From Cytophagales bacterium Alg240-R148 (GTDB lineage Bacteria > Bacteroidota > Bacteroidia > Cytophagales > Cyclobacteriaceae), in assembly GCA_900537185.1 (NCBI GenBank), contig LS999832.1, positions 11,546 through 75,545 on the forward strand: 64,000 nt of DNA, in the 5' to 3' direction. This document shows positions 1 to 7,496 of this stretch, in pieces (within the stretch, counting starts at the first letter, position 1; each line of letters opens with the position of its first letter). The notes beneath the pieces were generated by a model. It was not told where the DNA came from, searched no databases, and was given only the letters and a program-made list of their open reading frames with translations. The translations under genes were made by a program, and so were the position numbers.

Positions 1-1245
1 ATGGATGCGGGCAATGTGGGCACCATCATCGACGGAGTAGGAACAGCCGTTGGCAACCCTGTAGGCGTATTACCTGATTACAGCACAGACAACTCTGGAG
101 GCCCACAAGCCTATTTGAACTGGATTGTGATGAACGAAGACTTTGACCCGGCCTCAGTGGACGGTGGATTTGTAGCAGTAAACAGCACCGCGCTTGAAAC
201 AGGCATCGACAGTGCCCACCAAGAACTGAACGGACAAATCACCATAAGCCAACCCGGTTTTGTATACATCTGGCTGAGCAACGACGCCACCACCAACAAC
301 TACGAAGTCTATTTCGATGATTTCACCGTCACCCAGCAACACGGCCCAGTAGTACAAGCCGATGATTATTATCCTTTTGGCCTGACCTTTAACTCTTGGA
401 AAAGGGATGAGAGTAAGGAGAATAAAATGAATACTTTCCAAGACCAAGAAAGAACAGATGAACTAGATGTAGATTGGGTGCAGTTTAAGTGGAGAAACCA
501 TTATGCTGATATTGGCAGGTTCTTTAATGTAGATCCTTTAGCAAATGATTATGTTTATAATTCGCCTTATGCCTTTAGTGAGAACCATGTGACAGTACAT
601 GTAGAGCTAGAAGGGTTGGAGAAATTATCAATAAAGAGAAAGAAGAATGAAAATGGTACAATAACAACAACAGAACATGGTGCTGGTTTTGTTGAGACTA
701 CTCCAAATGGTTCAAGATTTTTTGGTCATAAAGGTTCGATTACACATGAAACTAATGTAAGTTCAGCAAAAGCAGGCGCTTCTGGTTTTTCAGCAGGTTA
801 TGAAGGAAGTGTTGGGGAGTCAGATATACATGGATCTGCTGACGCTTATGCAGCCAAAATTGAAGTAAAAGCAACTTTAGGTTCTGAAGAAAATAATGCT
901 CAAGTTAAAGCAAAGGGTACAGCATTAGAAGCAAAATTAAAAGGTGACGCCGGAGTATATACGGGTGAAAAAGGGAAATATGGAGGAGAGCTAGGGGGTG
1001 AAGAAGGAGCTTTTATTCTCGAAGGCGAAGCGGAATTTAGTTTTTCAATTGGAGGCTTGAAAATAGGTGTTACAATTGGCGGTTCTGCAGTGAGTGCTCA
1101 TGCTGGAATGAGAGGGGCTGCAGTGTATGATGAAAAGAAAAAAGAAGGAGAAGGTACTTTAATGGTTCATGCAGGATTAGGAGCAGGATTTAAATTAGGA
1201 TTTACAGTAACTAATGCTAAACAAGAAAATAATAAGAAAAAATGA
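1..1245 (+). CDS. RHS/YD-repeat protein, C-terminal part, with Gly/Ala-rich toxin-like tip (5' end outside window)
   Basis: The reading frame is already open at base 1, so this is the 3' part of a larger RHS-type gene; the first ATG is probably internal. Residues 1-115 align with the beta-rich region of the two downstream RHS modules but are clearly diverged from them. Residues about 116-209 hold the conserved RHS core end (ADDYYPFGLTFNSW, GRFFNVDPLANDY, then LEGLEK). After that boundary the protein changes character: residues 210-414 are rich in Gly, Ala, Lys and Glu with alternating polar/apolar beta-like stretches (for example FSIGGLKIGVTIGG) and no catalytic motif I recognise. In RHS proteins the tip after the core is normally a toxin. 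The stop overlaps the start of a four-helix membrane protein, the likely immunity partner, which hints at a membrane-directed tip. Function of the tip is unproven. Confidence 0.8.
   Translation: MDAGNVGTIIDGVGTAVGNPVGVLPDYSTDNSGGPQAYLNWIVMNEDFDPASVDGGFVAVNSTALETGIDSAHQELNGQITISQPGFVYIWLSNDATTNNYEVYFDDFTVTQQHGPVVQADDYYPFGLTFNSWKRDESKENKMNTFQDQERTDELDVDWVQFKWRNHYADIGRFFNVDPLANDYVYNSPYAFSENHVTVHVELEGLEKLSIKRKKNENGTITTTEHGAGFVETTPNGSRFFGHKGSITHETNVSSAKAGASGFSAGYEGSVGESDIHGSADAYAAKIEVKATLGSEENNAQVKAKGTALEAKLKGDAGVYTGEKGKYGGELGGEEGAFILEGEAEFSFSIGGLKIGVTIGGSAVSAHAGMRGAAVYDEKKKEGEGTLMVHAGLGAGFKLGFTVTNAKQENNKKK
340..630 (+). repeat. RHS core-end repeat, copy 1 (matches 5983-6268)
   Basis: About 290 bases coding for the RHS core end are nearly identical to 5983-6268, including the same residues from KENKMNTFQDQE to HVTVHVELEGLEK. 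The two genes diverge completely right after LEGLEK, which marks the junction between shared core and exchangeable tip. Confidence 0.85.
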
Positions 1246-1619
1246 TGGACTATTTTATTAATATAATATTTTTTGGGGTTCTTAACTTTTTGATGTATCA
1301 GTTTTTAACTAGGAAGCTAAAGTTGAATACAACTGTAGTTTTAGGGTTATTTGTTTTGCTTTTTCTTGTATTTATAGTGATACAAGTTGGTTTCATAGGA
1401 GGTATGCCTCAGAATAAGTTTTATTTATTGATATTGTTTAGTTGCTCTTTAATATTGTTTCATTTTGGTAGTGCAAGTGTGTTATGGATTTTATCTAAAA
1501 TCAATCCTAAAATTAAAGATCATTTTGTTTTGGTGTTATTTAATTTTCTTCGTTTTTATGTTGTTTATTTTTTAATTTATATTTTTCAAATTAGCTATAT
1601 CTTTATAGGGGATTATTGA
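1242..1619 (+). CDS. Small four-helix membrane protein, putative immunity protein of RHS module 1
   Basis: This 125-residue protein starts inside the stop of the RHS gene (ATGA overlap), so translation is probably coupled. It is almost entirely hydrophobic, with four predicted membrane helices (around residues 3-22, 29-50, 61-85 and 95-122) and short basic loops such as TRKLKLN and SKINPKIKDH. I recognise no family. Position directly behind a variable RHS tip is where the cognate immunity gene normally lies, and polytopic immunity proteins usually protect against toxins acting on the inner membrane; that inference is from context only. The gene is AT-rich compared with the core part of the RHS gene, as is typical for exchangeable tips and their immunity genes. 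Confidence 0.65.
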   Translation: MMDYFINIIFFGVLNFLMYQFLTRKLKLNTTVVLGLFVLLFLVFIVIQVGFIGGMPQNKFYLLILFSCSLILFHFGSASVLWILSKINPKIKDHFVLVLFNFLRFYVVYFLIYIFQISYIFIGDY

Positions 1620-1656
1620 ATTCTTCATTATCCCCTATCGTCCTCGTTTGTAACAG

Positions 1657-1716
1657 CCTGTCCCGAGAATAGGGAAGTATGTAATGAGATTAGCGCATCT
1701 CGATTCTCGGAACAGG
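1657..1716. repeat. Long imperfect inverted repeat in the spacer behind module 1
   Basis: CCTGTCCCGAGAAT (1657-1670) pairs with ATTCTCGGAACAGG (1703-1716) with one mismatch in 14 positions, around a loop of about 32 bases. It lies between the immunity gene and the terminator that ends module 1. The equivalent spacer before module 3 has a different imperfect hairpin at the same relative place. Possible 3' end structure or recombination-related palindrome. Confidence 0.5.
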
Positions 1717-1727
1717 TGCAGCGCTAT

Positions 1728-2970
1728 TGTATAAACAAACAAAGCAAGACCAGCTTTCCATACAGGGGAGCTGGTTTTTCATTGTGCTAGTTTTTGAATT
1801 TTGTTTTTTGTGATAAATGCATCGATGGTCTTTTTACACTTTCCACTCTTTAGCATGCACGATATACAACCAATACCATTTAAAAAGGACCTCTTTTGCT
1901 TATATTTACGATGCCAACGGCAATATGACCACCGACCACAACAAAGATATCGCCACCATCACGTACAACCATTTGAACTTGCCTACACAAGTAACCAAAA
2001 CAGATGGGCAGTACATCCAATATATTTACGATGCAGCAGGGATTAAATTGGCACAAGAAGTATACAATGCCAGTGCAGTATTTCAAAAGCGCACCGATTA
2101 TGCAGGGGAGTTTATTTATGAAACGACCCCATCAGTGCCGCGTGCCTTGCAATTTATCCAACACGAAGAAGGCCGCATCATGCCAGCCCGTTCCGAATAC
2201 CAATACCATTTAAAAGACCATTTGGGCAATGTAAGGCTGACGTTTACTACCAAGCCAGAGACCACAAGTTATTTGGCCACCATGGAAACTGAAAATGAGC
2301 AACAAGAAACCCAGGCAGAAGGATTCCAAATAACTGCTTCTGCCCGATGCAATGGCATAGAAGAATTGAACCACACACCAGCCGACCAAATAGGAACGGC
2401 AGGAGAAGTGCTTAGGTTAAATGCATCCCGCGAGGTTGCAGCAGGTTTATCGAAATCATTGCAAGTACAAGCAGGCGACAACCTTAGTTTAAAAGTATAT
2501 GCCAAATACGCCGATTTACGAAACAACCAGTCCAATGTAGGAACTGCTTTATTGTCTTTGTTGGCATCAGGCGCTTATACCACACAGGTATTGGAAAACG
2601 GCATGGTAGAGCTATTTGATGGGGCAGGTACTTCTATGGGAGTCATGGGCTCCAACAGCACCCCAGCAGGTGATGTGCCAGCCGCCTATTTGAACTATAC
2701 TTTGTTTGATGAAGACATGGTGCCAATACCTGGTGCAGCAGGTTTCCAGCAAATAAGCAAGGCGGCATTGATTGATCCATTAACAGGGCTCAACCAGCCC
2801 CACGAAGAATTAACCTTGGTAGTGCCTGAAATTACGCAAGCAGGTTATATCAACATTTGGGTAAGCCATGACGGCACCCAAAACTACGATATTTATTTCG
2901 ACGACCTGAGCATAGACCACCAACACGGCCCAGTGGTACAAGCCGATGATTATTATCCTTTTGGGTTGAC
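1728..2970 (+). repeat. Long direct repeat, RHS module 2 leader and core (matches 4788-6028)
   Basis: About 1.2 kb, beginning in the noncoding leader with its terminator and running through the RHS core, is nearly identical to 4788-6028. The leaders carry small insertions and deletions that shift frame while the core does not, which shows the leader is not under coding selection. Such long direct repeats would support homologous exchange or deletion of modules. Confidence 0.85.
1749..1780 (+). terminator. Intrinsic terminator behind RHS module 1
   Basis: ACCAGCT (1749-1755) pairs with AGCTGGT (1769-1775), followed directly by a run of T. It separates module 1 and its immunity gene from module 2, so transcription of module 2 from upstream would be reduced. 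Confidence 0.75.
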
Positions 2971-3844
2971 ATTTAATAGTTGGAAGAGGGCAGGGATGTT
3001 GAAGAATGACTTTTTGTATAATGGGAAGGAAATGCAGGATGAGTTGGATTTGGAGTGGTTTGCATTTGGAGCTAGGTATCATGACGCTGCTCTAGGGAGG
3101 TTTTTTAATATAGATCCCAAAGCGGAAACGTATTCATTTCAATCCCCTTTCGCGTATGGCGCAAATAACCCTATTAAGTATATAGAAGTAAATGGAGAAG
3201 GGCCTGGAGATGTAGTTGTTAAGCGTCGTACAAGGTTTAACAAACCTGATAAAAATGGAAATTATAACATTAAAACAATTCACGATCTTGGACATACCGG
3301 AGTGGCTGGTTTTAAAAAGAATACGGAAACAGGAAAAACGGAAGTAGTTTTAGATATAGCATATAATAATAGGTTTGTTGATGGTCCATTCAAAACAAAT
3401 AACCCTAATTCAAGATTAAATAAGGATAATCCAGGTCTGTTTGATGAGGTTCAAGCTCATGAAGAAGGGCATGCAGATCAGTATGAAGATGTATTAAAAA
3501 ACGATGACACTTTCAGTTATGGCGACTATAAAGGGAGTATAGTTGAGGTATTTGATAATGCTTTATCAGATATTCAATCTAATCATCAGGGCATGATGGA
3601 CAACGCTAAATCTGAGGGCGAAGCGAACGATATTAAAAAGAGCTTCGCCAATTCCGTATCGACCCTAGTTGGATCTTTAAGTAATCAAACCTATAACAAA
3701 GTTCAAGGTAAATATAATGGAAAAACTAATACCGAAAATGATGCGAACAGAAGAGCGACAAGTAAATTGAGAAGCAACGGGAAAAGCATAAACTATATAA
3801 ATAACAACAAGAAAATAATGTATGATGGGAAACCACTTGAATAA
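1817..3844 (+). CDS. Orphan RHS-core module 2 with HExxH metallopeptidase-like tip
   Basis: The frame encodes YD-repeat segments (AYIYDANGNMTTD, YIYDAAGIKLAQE), the YQYHLKDHLGNVRLTF motif, a beta-rich middle and the RHS core end (GRFFNIDPKAETY), then a variable tip from about residue 460. The tip contains HEEGH at residues 548-552, a zincin-type HExxH motif, inside QAHEEGHADQYEDV, with acidic residues downstream that could complete the metal site. A peptidase toxin is therefore plausible. The N-terminus has no signal peptide and none of the long N-terminal part of full RHS proteins; an in-frame stop lies directly before the ATG at 1817, and that ATG is not conserved in module 3. It is best read as an orphan tip that may be silent until recombined into a full-length RHS gene. 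Its immunity gene overlaps its 3' end. Confidence 0.75.
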   Translation: MHRWSFYTFHSLACTIYNQYHLKRTSFAYIYDANGNMTTDHNKDIATITYNHLNLPTQVTKTDGQYIQYIYDAAGIKLAQEVYNASAVFQKRTDYAGEFIYETTPSVPRALQFIQHEEGRIMPARSEYQYHLKDHLGNVRLTFTTKPETTSYLATMETENEQQETQAEGFQITASARCNGIEELNHTPADQIGTAGEVLRLNASREVAAGLSKSLQVQAGDNLSLKVYAKYADLRNNQSNVGTALLSLLASGAYTTQVLENGMVELFDGAGTSMGVMGSNSTPAGDVPAAYLNYTLFDEDMVPIPGAAGFQQISKAALIDPLTGLNQPHEELTLVVPEITQAGYINIWVSHDGTQNYDIYFDDLSIDHQHGPVVQADDYYPFGLTFNSWKRAGMLKNDFLYNGKEMQDELDLEWFAFGARYHDAALGRFFNIDPKAETYSFQSPFAYGANNPIKYIEVNGEGPGDVVVKRRTRFNKPDKNGNYNIKTIHDLGHTGVAGFKKNTETGKTEVVLDIAYNNRFVDGPFKTNNPNSRLNKDNPGLFDEVQAHEEGHADQYEDVLKNDDTFSYGDYKGSIVEVFDNALSDIQSNHQGMMDNAKSEGEANDIKKSFANSVSTLVGSLSNQTYNKVQGKYNGKTNTENDANRRATSKLRSNGKSINYINNNKKIMYDGKPLE

Positions 3845-4289
3845 TTATACGCTGATTCTAATGATCACCTCATTTTTACTGGTGAAGTGTACACCTAAAG
3901 AAACAAAAAAGGAGATTAACTATGAACTAGACTCCATTTGGGAAAAAGATAGTGCAACTGGAGACTTAACTTACTTCCCTTTTGAAAGACAATTTGAAGA
4001 AATAGTCGAAAACCACCTTGAGAAAGTTGACAAATTGGGAGAAACGAAATTTTTGTATAACACTCAATTAGACACTCTGTACAGATGGTATAATAGTGCA
4101 TATCGTCCAACAAAATCAGTAAGAGCGGCAATAATCAGCAAAATAAATAATGTTGATTACTTAAAAGATCTATTGCATGACGACGATTTTATTAGGGTTT
4201 GGGAAAAGGCAAAACAGGACTCAGCTAATTTAAAGACTAATGTTGAAATGATAACAGCAAGACTGAATAAGTTAGAATCAGAACTTTAA
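3822..4289 (+). CDS. Small lipoprotein, putative immunity protein of RHS module 2
   Basis: The gene overlaps the end of the RHS module by 23 bases. The product (155 residues) starts with a short hydrophobic stretch ending in a lipobox-like LLVKC (Cys about residue 23), followed by a charged, helix-rich domain (ELDSIWEKDS, FEEIVENHLEKVDK) with no family I recognise. A lipoprotein would sit in the periplasm, suiting protection against a toxin met outside the cytoplasm. The immunity role rests on position only. ATG at 3825 or the Met before ITSFLL are alternative starts. Confidence 0.6.
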   Translation: MMGNHLNNYTLILMITSFLLVKCTPKETKKEINYELDSIWEKDSATGDLTYFPFERQFEEIVENHLEKVDKLGETKFLYNTQLDTLYRWYNSAYRPTKSVRAAIISKINNVDYLKDLLHDDDFIRVWEKAKQDSANLKTNVEMITARLNKLESEL

Positions 4290-4360
4290 TTTTTTGTTAA
4301 ACAACCCTCAGTTAGAAGGACAAACTCACCGGCTCTACGACCCGTTTTAACAAATTACTG

Positions 4361-4663
4361 GTGATTATAAATGCAGTATTGGCATTGTTCGGAATTAGTG
4401 TGTTATACTTTGTTTCTCTGTTTTGGATGGGTAGTAAAGAAGAATATGAAGAATTGGTCAATAACTCGTATTGGTCATTCTTTGCTAACAGATTACTTTT
4501 CAATATTCTGGTAGTACTTGTAATTATTGTGCTTGTAGGTGCAATTAACTGGTTGATTCAGAAGGTTACAAAAGTTAATATGAGAGTTAAAAGAATATTG
4601 ACCATCGATTTTTTAATATTTACTATTTGCTCGATTGTCTTTATTGCTATACAGTTGTCTTAA
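4361..4663 (+). CDS. Small three-helix membrane protein, possibly a 5'-truncated orphan immunity gene
   Basis: The 100-residue product has three predicted membrane helices (about residues 2-22, 43-66 and 77-98) and a GTG start. The frame stays open upstream to a stop at 4313-4315 and reads like protein (KDKLTGSTTRFNKLLV), so either the true start is a non-standard codon upstream or the 5' end has been lost by recombination. It lies behind the lipoprotein of module 2, where second or orphan immunity genes often persist after their toxin has been exchanged. No family is recognised. The DNA is AT-rich like the other immunity genes. Confidence 0.45.
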   Translation: MIINAVLALFGISVLYFVSLFWMGSKEEYEELVNNSYWSFFANRLLFNILVVLVIIVLVGAINWLIQKVTKVNMRVKRILTIDFLIFTICSIVFIAIQLS

Positions 4664-4787
4664 CAAGAAGTAATTAAGAAAGGAAACAAAAGCCCTTGCA
4701 GAGATGTGGACTTTTTACTTATAAGCCACTCTGGTTTTAGCATCTCCCTTGCAGTGAGGGCCTTTGAGATTTGCGCATGTTGAGCTC

Positions 4788-6028
4788 TTGTACAAACAAA
4801 CAAAGTAAGACCAACTTGCCATACAGGGGAGCTGGTTTTTTATTGTGCTAGTTGTTGATTTTTCTTATTGGTTATAAAAGCATCGATGGGTTTTTTACAC
4901 TTTTCTCTTTTGCATGCACGATATGCAACCAATACCATTTAAAAGGGACCTCTTTTGCTTATATTTATGATGCCAACGGCAATATGACAACCGACCACAA
5001 CAAAGATATCGCCACCATCACGTACAACCACTTGAACTTACCAGCGCAGGTGACTAAAACCGATGGGCAGTACATACAATATATTTACGATGCAGCGGGC
5101 ATTAAATTGGCACAAGAAGTATACAATGCCAGTGCAGTATTACAAAAGCGCACAGACTATGTAGGCGAGTTTATTTATGAAACAACACAAACGGTTCCAA
5201 GGGCTTTGCAGTTCATCCAACACGAAGAAGGTCGCATCATGCCAGACCGTTCTGAATACCAATACCATTTAAAAGACCATTTGGGCAATGTAAGGCTGAC
5301 GTTTACTACCAAGCCAGAGACCACAAGTTATTTGGCCACCATGGAAACTGAAAATGAGCAAGAAGAAACCCAGGCAGAAGGTTTCCAAATAACCGCTTCT
5401 GCCCGATACAATGGCATAGAAGAATTGAACCACACACCAGCCGGTGAAATAGGCACTGCCGGGGAAGTATTGCGATTGAATGGTTTTAGAAAGGTGTTCA
5501 AAGGATTGTCCAATGATTTACAAGTACAAGCAGGCGACAACATTCAACTAAAAGTATATGCCAAATACGCCGATTTACGAAACAACCAGTCCAATGTAGG
5601 AACGGCCTTGTTGTCGCTTATGGCGTCAGGCGCTTATACCACACAGGTATTGGAAAACGGCATGGTAGAGTTGTTTGATGGGGCAGGTACTTCCATGGGG
5701 GTTCTGGGTTCCAACAGCACCCCAGCAGGTGATGTGCCAATGGCTTATTTGAACTATACTTTATTCGATGAAGACATGGTGCCAATCCCTGATGCAGGCG
5801 GTTTTCAGCAAATAAGCAAGGCGGCATTGATTGATCCATTGACAGGGCTCAACCAGCCCCACGAAGAAATAACTTTGCATGTTCCAGAAATAACACAAGC
5901 CGGTTATATCTACATTTGGGTAAGCCATGACGGCACCCAAAACTACGATATTTATTTCGACGACCTGAGCATAGACCACCAACACGGCCCAGTAGTACAA
6001 GCCGATGATTATTATCCTTTTGGGTTGA
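4788..6028 (+). repeat. Long direct repeat, RHS module 3 leader and core (matches 1728-2970)
   Basis: Second copy of the 1.2 kb leader plus core repeat. Differences are scattered substitutions, with one cluster around 5485-5530 (residues GFRKVFKGLSNDL against ASREVAAGLSKSL), as if that patch was exchanged separately. Confidence 0.85.
4809..4842 (+). terminator. Intrinsic terminator between RHS modules 2 and 3
   Basis: ACCAACT (4809-4815) pairs, with one mismatch, with AGCTGGT (4829-4835), followed by a run of T. It is the copy of the terminator at 1749-1780 and stands at the same place in the repeated leader. Confidence 0.6.
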
Positions 6029-6888
6029 GTTTTAATGAATGGAAAAAAGATGGAAGTAAGGAGAATAAAATGAATACTTTCCAAGACCAAGAAAAAACAG
6101 ATGAATTGGATGTAGATTGGGTGCAATTCAAATGGAGAAACCATTATGCCGATATTGGCAGGTTCTTTAATGTGGATCCTTTAGCAAATGATTATGTTTA
6201 TAATTCGCCTTATGCCTTTAGTGAGAACCATGTGACAGTACATGTAGAGTTAGAAGGGTTGGAGAAGGTATCGATAGTATCAATAGGGGCAGATGTGGAG
6301 TATCGTGGTAAAAGAATAGCAAATAAAGTAAGTGGCTCTTCTCATACAAATATTAGTTCTACTGATAATGCAGCTGAACGAGTAGTAAATACCTTAAAGT
6401 CAGAAAGTGCAAGTGATCCAAAGGGTATTGGGTTTTTGGGAATCTTTTCACATGGAGTTGCTGATAAAGTATTTGGGAAAGGAGGCTATTTTAATGGAAT
6501 GACTACTGCTGATGTTGAAGATGTGTCAAGTGGGGTTACTTCGGGAGAAATTAAATTTGCAGACGGTGCTGTGATTTACTTAGGAGGCTGTAACGCCGGT
6601 ACTGACTGGAGTGGGAATGGTTCTTTTGCCCAAGAACTTGCCGAAGCAACTGGTGCCTTGGTAGTGGCTGCTGATAATGATCAAGTAGGTCTTAAAGATG
6701 AATCAAATGGCAATATGGTTTATACGACAGCTTATCCTGCGGAAAATGAATTTAATGTTTATAAGGCAGGACAATCTCCTGTTGGTATTGGTCCAACAGT
6801 CGATGTTAATGTGCTAATGAATGCTGCCGAAAGGCGCACATCGGAAACACCTAAAAAGATTGAGCCAATAAAAGATGTTGAATTATGA
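4852..6888 (+). CDS. Orphan RHS-core module 3 with clan CD (caspase-like) peptidase tip
   Basis: The core (YD repeats, YQYHLKDHLGNVRL, beta-rich middle) matches module 2, but the core end (residues about 380-470, to LEGLEK) matches module 1, so the gene is a mosaic. The tip, residues about 471-678, carries a His-Cys pair typical of clan CD cysteine peptidases: FSHG with His534 and YLGGCNAG with Cys580, each after a hydrophobic strand, then FAQELAEATGALVVAADND, as in caspase/CHAT-type folds. This makes a cysteine protease toxin plausible. The open frame begins at a TTG in the noncoding leader; no ATG, promoter or signal peptide is evident, so this is again probably an orphan tip. Start uncertain. 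The following lipoprotein gene overlaps the stop by four bases. Confidence 0.75.
   Translation: MLIFLIGYKSIDGFFTLFSFACTICNQYHLKGTSFAYIYDANGNMTTDHNKDIATITYNHLNLPAQVTKTDGQYIQYIYDAAGIKLAQEVYNASAVLQKRTDYVGEFIYETTQTVPRALQFIQHEEGRIMPDRSEYQYHLKDHLGNVRLTFTTKPETTSYLATMETENEQEETQAEGFQITASARYNGIEELNHTPAGEIGTAGEVLRLNGFRKVFKGLSNDLQVQAGDNIQLKVYAKYADLRNNQSNVGTALLSLMASGAYTTQVLENGMVELFDGAGTSMGVLGSNSTPAGDVPMAYLNYTLFDEDMVPIPDAGGFQQISKAALIDPLTGLNQPHEEITLHVPEITQAGYIYIWVSHDGTQNYDIYFDDLSIDHQHGPVVQADDYYPFGLSFNEWKKDGSKENKMNTFQDQEKTDELDVDWVQFKWRNHYADIGRFFNVDPLANDYVYNSPYAFSENHVTVHVELEGLEKVSIVSIGADVEYRGKRIANKVSGSSHTNISSTDNAAERVVNTLKSESASDPKGIGFLGIFSHGVADKVFGKGGYFNGMTTADVEDVSSGVTSGEIKFADGAVIYLGGCNAGTDWSGNGSFAQELAEATGALVVAADNDQVGLKDESNGNMVYTTAYPAENEFNVYKAGQSPVGIGPTVDVNVLMNAAERRTSETPKKIEPIKDVEL
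5983..6268 (+). repeat. RHS core-end repeat, copy 2 (matches 340-630)
   Basis: Nearly identical to the core end of module 1, while everything before it in module 3 matches module 2. The switch of similarity near 6030 is direct evidence that module 3 arose by recombination between module 1-like and module 2-like sequences. Confidence 0.85.
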
Positions 6889-7496
6889 AAACTAGACTAT
6901 TAATATTATCAACAATCCTGATTAGTTGTAGTACCTCAATGCGAGAGGACAACAATGATAAAAAAGAAATCATTTCAGAATCAAAAAGTACAGAGGAGAA
7001 AGTGACTGAGAGTTATGACAAGCCCACAGATTTGGTAAAAACAGACCATTGTTTGAATTTACTGAATAATGTGAATAGAGCAAAAATCAAAGAACTTACA
7101 GGAAAGTTCACAACTAGCACAATATTGAGCAGTGAAGAAAGAAAGGACTATTCAATTAGTAGTGATACAGGAACAGTTGGTTTATATAATTTATTCTATG
7201 TGAATAACAATGATATAATAATGCTTGGAGAACTTGTTGTCTATACGGAAAGTGATCCAACTTCTTGGAAAATGTTTGAAGAAAACGAGCAGATATTATC
7301 AATTGAGTTAATGTCTCCAGGCTACGATATTGACGATATTATTAAAATAGGAGCTAAAATTGACATAATACTTGATAAATATAGAGCCATCAAGAAATTT
7401 TCAACTGATTTATATACGTTCGAAGATGATTGTGAAAGCTTAGTCATAAAGACTCGCAACGAAATTGTTTTAAGTATTAAAGTAAGCATGAAATAA
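6885..7496 (+). CDS. Lipoprotein, putative immunity protein of RHS module 3
   Basis: The ATG overlaps the stop of the RHS module (ATGA). The 203-residue product has a short lipoprotein signal ending in LISCS (Cys15), then a Lys/Glu/Ser-rich linker to about residue 45 and a mixed alpha/beta domain (LNLLNNVNRAKIKELTGKF, GTVGLYNLFYVNNND) ending at IVLSIKVSMK. No family recognised. As the partner of a tip that looks like a cysteine peptidase, it may act as an inhibitor at the membrane, but this is inferred from position. Confidence 0.6.
   Translation: MKTRLLILSTILISCSTSMREDNNDKKEIISESKSTEEKVTESYDKPTDLVKTDHCLNLLNNVNRAKIKELTGKFTTSTILSSEERKDYSISSDTGTVGLYNLFYVNNNDIIMLGELVVYTESDPTSWKMFEENEQILSIELMSPGYDIDDIIKIGAKIDIILDKYRAIKKFSTDLYTFEDDCESLVIKTRNEIVLSIKVSMK

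Noticed and set aside
4295-4350. Short frame reading LEGQTHRLYDPF before the small membrane protein, considered as an RHS remnant
   Set aside because: Only a dozen residues with weak likeness to RHS motifs; not enough to call a gene fragment.
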